Positions 6,026-7,603 of a stretch of DNA of 7,603 bases are shown here, in pieces. The stretch is from Chloroflexota bacterium (lineage in GTDB: Bacteria; Chloroflexota; Dehalococcoidia; UBA2979): positions 1-7,603 of the forward strand of contig JAQCJS010000043.1 in assembly GCA_027592975.1 (NCBI GenBank), read 5' to 3'. The notes beneath the pieces are model-generated. The model had not been told where the DNA came from. It was given only the letters and a program-made list of their open reading frames with translations, and did no database searches. The translations under genes were made by a program, and so were the position numbers. Within the stretch, counting starts at the first letter, position 1; each line of letters starts with the position of its first letter.

Positions 6026-6537
6026 GACCCCGGCAGCACGATCTGCATCTGTACCAGCGACCGCCACGTACCGAACTTGTGGCCCGTCTCCCGCTCCTCA
6101 CCGCTGACCTCGAAGCCCAGCGCGCGGTGCAACGCGATGCTCGCCTCGTTCGTCGCCTCGATGCGCGCGACCACGGCATGGATCTCGAGGCGGCGCGCCT
6201 CGTCCAGCAGCGCGGCGAGCAGCGCGCGGCCGATCCCGTGTCCCTGGTGCTCGGGACGCACGTAGACGGTGTCCTCGCGCGTGAAGCGGAAGCCGCCGCG
6301 CGTCTGGTAGGCGGAGAGGTACCCGAAGCCCGCCACCGGCAGATCCGGGACGTCCGCGACCAGTGCGACCAGGCCGTGGGCAGTGTGCTCGGCCAGCCAG
6401 GCGCGGCGCTGCTCCTCGCTCCAGGGGTAGATGTCCCAGGTGGCGACGCCCTCCAGGATCTCGCGGTTGTAGATCGCGTTGATCGCGGGCAGGTCCGCCT
6501 CCGTGGCGGGTCGGAGCGAGAGGTCGTGGATCGGCAT
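6022..6537 (-). CDS. GNAT N-acetyltransferase, phosphinothricin acetyltransferase / MnaT (YncA)-like
   Basis: Encodes 171 residues, the normal size for this branch. These enzymes move acetyl from acetyl-CoA to the amino group of phosphinothricin, methionine sulfoximine or sulfone, or related amino acids. The start LSLRPATEADLPAINAIYN (6-24) and VATWDIYPWSEEQRRAWL (31-48) are characteristic of the PAT branch. The acetyl-CoA pyrophosphate loop is QGHGIG (98-103), preceded by strand VYVRPEH. ARIEATNEASIALHRALGF (124-142) and GHKFGTW (152-158) match the C-terminal PAT core. It is the first gene of a two-gene minus-strand unit with the VOC protein, joined by an ATGA overlap. No Shine-Dalgarno is apparent before the ATG. 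The true substrate cannot be told from sequence; chromosomal copies often act on amino-acid analogues made during metabolism rather than on herbicides. Confidence 0.9.
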   Translation of the reverse strand: MPIHDLSLRPATEADLPAINAIYNREILEGVATWDIYPWSEEQRRAWLAEHTAHGLVALVADVPDLPVAGFGYLSAYQTRGGFRFTREDTVYVRPEHQGHGIGRALLAALLDEARRLEIHAVVARIEATNEASIALHRALGFEVSGEERETGHKFGTWRSLVQMQIVLPGS

Positions 6538-6619
6538 GGGGCGAGTGTGCCACAGCGCGCCGACCCGGAGGCGGCACCGCGCGTATGACGCCGCAGATGC
6601 CTCCGGGCAGCCGTCCGGC
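6538..6619. other. Divergent intergenic region between the acetyltransferase gene and the argJ promoter
   Basis: This stretch should hold the minus-strand promoter for the acetyltransferase/VOC pair, but I see no convincing -35/-10 pair on that strand and no Shine-Dalgarno before the acetyltransferase ATG. A short dyad CCGG (6603-6606 and 6615-6618) flanks CAGCCGT-type sequence just upstream of the TATACT box. It is too short to call an operator. Confidence 0.35.
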
Positions 6620-6625
6620 TATACT
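6620..6625 (+). promoter_or_regulatory. Probable -10 element of the argJ leader transcript
   Basis: TATACT matches the -10 consensus at five of six bases and is conspicuous in GC-rich surroundings. Transcription would start near 6632, about 20 nt before the leader ORF start. No good -35 box is present at 16-18 bp spacing (the best window, near 6597-6602, is poor), so an activator or a weak promoter is possible. I see no recognisable ArgR box. Confidence 0.6.
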
Positions 6626-6631
6626 GGGGAT

Positions 6632-6773
6632 TCTTCGAGGAGGGGATCGGAATGACGCTCGACCGCGCCGCCCGCACCCGTACGCACGGCACCGACCAGC
6701 GTCGACGCAGCAGGCGTTGCCGCCCGCTGGCGGCCCCCCATCCTCGTCCCTCCGACGCTTAGCGGAGTCACCC
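6632..6773 (+). promoter_or_regulatory. Candidate attenuator-like leader RNA of argJ
   Basis: About 140 nt of predicted 5' leader that can form competing pairings. (A) CGAGGA 6636-6641 with TCCTCG 6741-6746, extended by GGGG 6642-6645 with CCCC 6736-6739 around a bulged A. (B) GGAGGG 6639-6644 with CCCTCC 6748-6753. (C) CTCCG 6750-6754 with CGGAG 6763-6767, which hides the argJ Shine-Dalgarno and puts the leader stop codon in its loop. A excludes B, and B excludes C. Two local hairpins lie over the arginine codons: 6703-6708/6714-6719, and GCCGCC 6719-6724 with GGCGGC 6729-6734. The last is not followed by a T-tract, so it is not a standard intrinsic terminator. The C-rich tract 6734-6753 could also serve as a Rho-loading site. 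These are complementarities read by eye, with no energies calculated. Confidence 0.45.
6652..6762 (+). CDS. Candidate arginine-rich leader peptide of argJ, 36 aa
   Basis: A short ORF with the best Shine-Dalgarno in the window (GAGGAGGGG, 6637-6645, 6 nt before ATG), directly downstream of a TATACT box. Ten of 36 residues are Arg, with RRRSRRCR at residues 17-24. The Arg codons are four CGC, four CGT, one CGA and one AGG. The 20 Arg codons visible in the following argJ are 17 CGC, two CGG and one AGG, so the leader is enriched in codons this gene avoids. The TAG stop lies 11 nt before the argJ ATG and 1 nt before the argJ Shine-Dalgarno region. Because argJ makes arginine precursors, the simplest idea is that translation of this peptide reports charged tRNA-Arg or arginine supply. 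Against it: CGN codons are common in GC-rich DNA, and off-consensus codon use is also what non-coding DNA would show. The peptide could instead be non-functional. Confidence 0.5.
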   Translation: MTLDRAARTRTHGTDQRRRSRRCRPLAAPHPRPSDA

Positions 6774-7603
6774 ATGACCTCATCCGACACCCAGCCCGCC
6801 GCCAGCGAATGGATCGAGGGGGGCGGGGTCACAACGCCGGGCGGATTCACCGCCGGCGGCACCTACGCGAACATCAAGACTTACGGCGAGGATCCGCGCA
6901 TGGACGTGGGGATCCTCGCTGCCACCGGGCCCTGCACGGTCGCGGGCGTATTCACGCGCAACGCGGTCGTGGGTGAGCCGGTGAACTGGGATCGCCGCGT
7001 GCTGGCCGCCGGCCGGCCCATGCGCGGCCTGGTGGTGAACTCCGGCAACGCGAACACCGTGACTGGCGACCAGGGCACGCGCGATTGCGCCCGCATGGCG
7101 GAACTCGCCGCCGAGGTGCTGGGCGTGACCACGGACGAGGTGCTGGTCGCGTCCACGGGCGTCATCGGCCGGCAGATGCCGATGGACAGGATGGAGCGCG
7201 GCATCCGCGCCGTGACGCTGTCGCCGGAGGGCGGCACCCTGTTCACTCGCGCCATCATGACCACGGACACGCGCGAGAAGTCCTGCGCCGTCCGCATCGA
7301 GGTGGATGGCCGCACCTACACCGTGGGGGGCTGCGCGAAGGGCTCCGGGATGATCCACCCGGACATGGGCACCATGTTCGCGTTCATCACCACGGACGCC
7401 CCCGCCGACCGCGACTGGCTCCAGTCCACGCTGCGCGAGATCACGGACCGCACCTTCAACATGGTGGACGTGGACATGGACACCTCCACCAGCGACACCG
7501 CGCTGCTGCTGGCCAGCGGTGCCGCGGGCGGCGCCCCCGTGGACGCCTCGCATCCGGCGGCCGCTGCGCTCACCGCGGCGATCGAGGCCGTCGCGACACG
7601 CCT
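6774..7603 (+). CDS. argJ: Glutamate N-acetyltransferase / ornithine acetyltransferase, 3' end cut by window edge
   Basis: 276 codons of an expected ~400 are present. ArgJ recycles acetyl from N-acetylornithine to glutamate (and in bifunctional forms also uses acetyl-CoA) in cytoplasmic arginine synthesis. Family landmarks in order: GGFTAGG (23-29), VFTRNAVVGEPV (59-70), VVNSGNANTVTGDQG (87-101), the oxyanion-hole motif ASTGVIG (126-132), MTTDTREK (162-169), and KGSGMIHPDMGTM (189-201). Precursor self-cleavage in this family occurs just before the nucleophilic Thr, here Thr200. The residue before it is Gly rather than the common Ala (NMATM), a mild departure. The ATG at 6774 is supported by GGAG (6764-6767) 6 nt upstream. 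No argC, the usual gene before argJ in arg operons, is adjacent; argJ appears to be first in its unit, behind the leader described here. The rest of the gene, and possible argB/argD/argF partners, lie beyond the edge. Confidence 0.96.
   Translation, partial: MTSSDTQPAASEWIEGGGVTTPGGFTAGGTYANIKTYGEDPRMDVGILAATGPCTVAGVFTRNAVVGEPVNWDRRVLAAGRPMRGLVVNSGNANTVTGDQGTRDCARMAELAAEVLGVTTDEVLVASTGVIGRQMPMDRMERGIRAVTLSPEGGTLFTRAIMTTDTREKSCAVRIEVDGRTYTVGGCAKGSGMIHPDMGTMFAFITTDAPADRDWLQSTLREITDRTFNMVDVDMDTSTSDTALLLASGAAGGAPVDASHPAAAALTAAIEAVATR

Noticed and set aside
4725..6692. Upstream extension of the selD frame to a 1009-aa protein
   Set aside because: The added part is Arg/Ala/Gly-rich and runs antisense or out of frame across endonuclease III, VOC and GNAT genes; SelD homology and a good Shine-Dalgarno start at 4724.
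6719..6740. Intrinsic terminator in the argJ leader
   Set aside because: The GCCGCC/GGCGGC hairpin is followed by a C-tract, not a T-tract.
6780..7573. Minus-strand ORFs (257, 144, 85 aa) antisense to argJ
   Set aside because: Shadows of the argJ codon pattern; the plus-strand frame carries all conserved ArgJ motifs.

Overview
The window is one stretch of a GC-rich bacterial chromosome with strong G/C preference at third codon positions. It holds ordinary single-copy genes in short transcription units on both strands, with no rRNA, recognisable tRNA, insertion sequence, phage gene or CRISPR array. The GroEL sequence (start [10 protein letters not shown], no Gly-Gly-Met tail, no groES beside it, CIRCE operator in front) looks most like Chloroflexota (Thermomicrobia-like) or a deep-branching high-GC Gram-positive relative. 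That placement is an impression from memory of the family, not a search result.

Left part (1-2740): the 3' portion of an HDOD-domain signalling gene, then a heat-shock unit. The unit has a probable sigma-70 promoter overlapping a perfect CIRCE/HrcA operator, a complete groEL without groES, and a strong intrinsic terminator. Middle (2770-4724): a two-gene unit with an ATGA overlap (a protein of unknown family and a single-cysteine glutaredoxin-like protein) converges on selD, which encodes selenophosphate synthetase in a cysteine form and lies on the minus strand. selD and an endonuclease III gene diverge from a GC-rich 174-bp intergenic region. Right-middle (4899-6537): endonuclease III converges on a minus-strand pair, a phosphinothricin-acetyltransferase-like GNAT followed by a VOC/bleomycin-resistance-like protein. 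That pair is also joined by an ATGA overlap. The stop codons of the endonuclease III and VOC genes overlap by 4 bp.

Right end (6538-7603): argJ (ornithine acetyltransferase, cut by the window edge) is preceded by a candidate cis-regulatory leader. A TATACT -10 element is followed by a strong Shine-Dalgarno sequence and a 36-codon ORF with ten arginine codons, six of them in one eight-codon stretch. The ORF ends 11 nt before the argJ start. The leader RNA can form mutually exclusive pairings that involve the leader Shine-Dalgarno and the argJ Shine-Dalgarno. An arginine-rich leader peptide in front of an arginine biosynthesis gene suggests translation-coupled attenuation, and this is the most interesting observation in the window. 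It rests on one sequence, in GC-rich DNA where CGN codons are common by chance, so it is a hypothesis.
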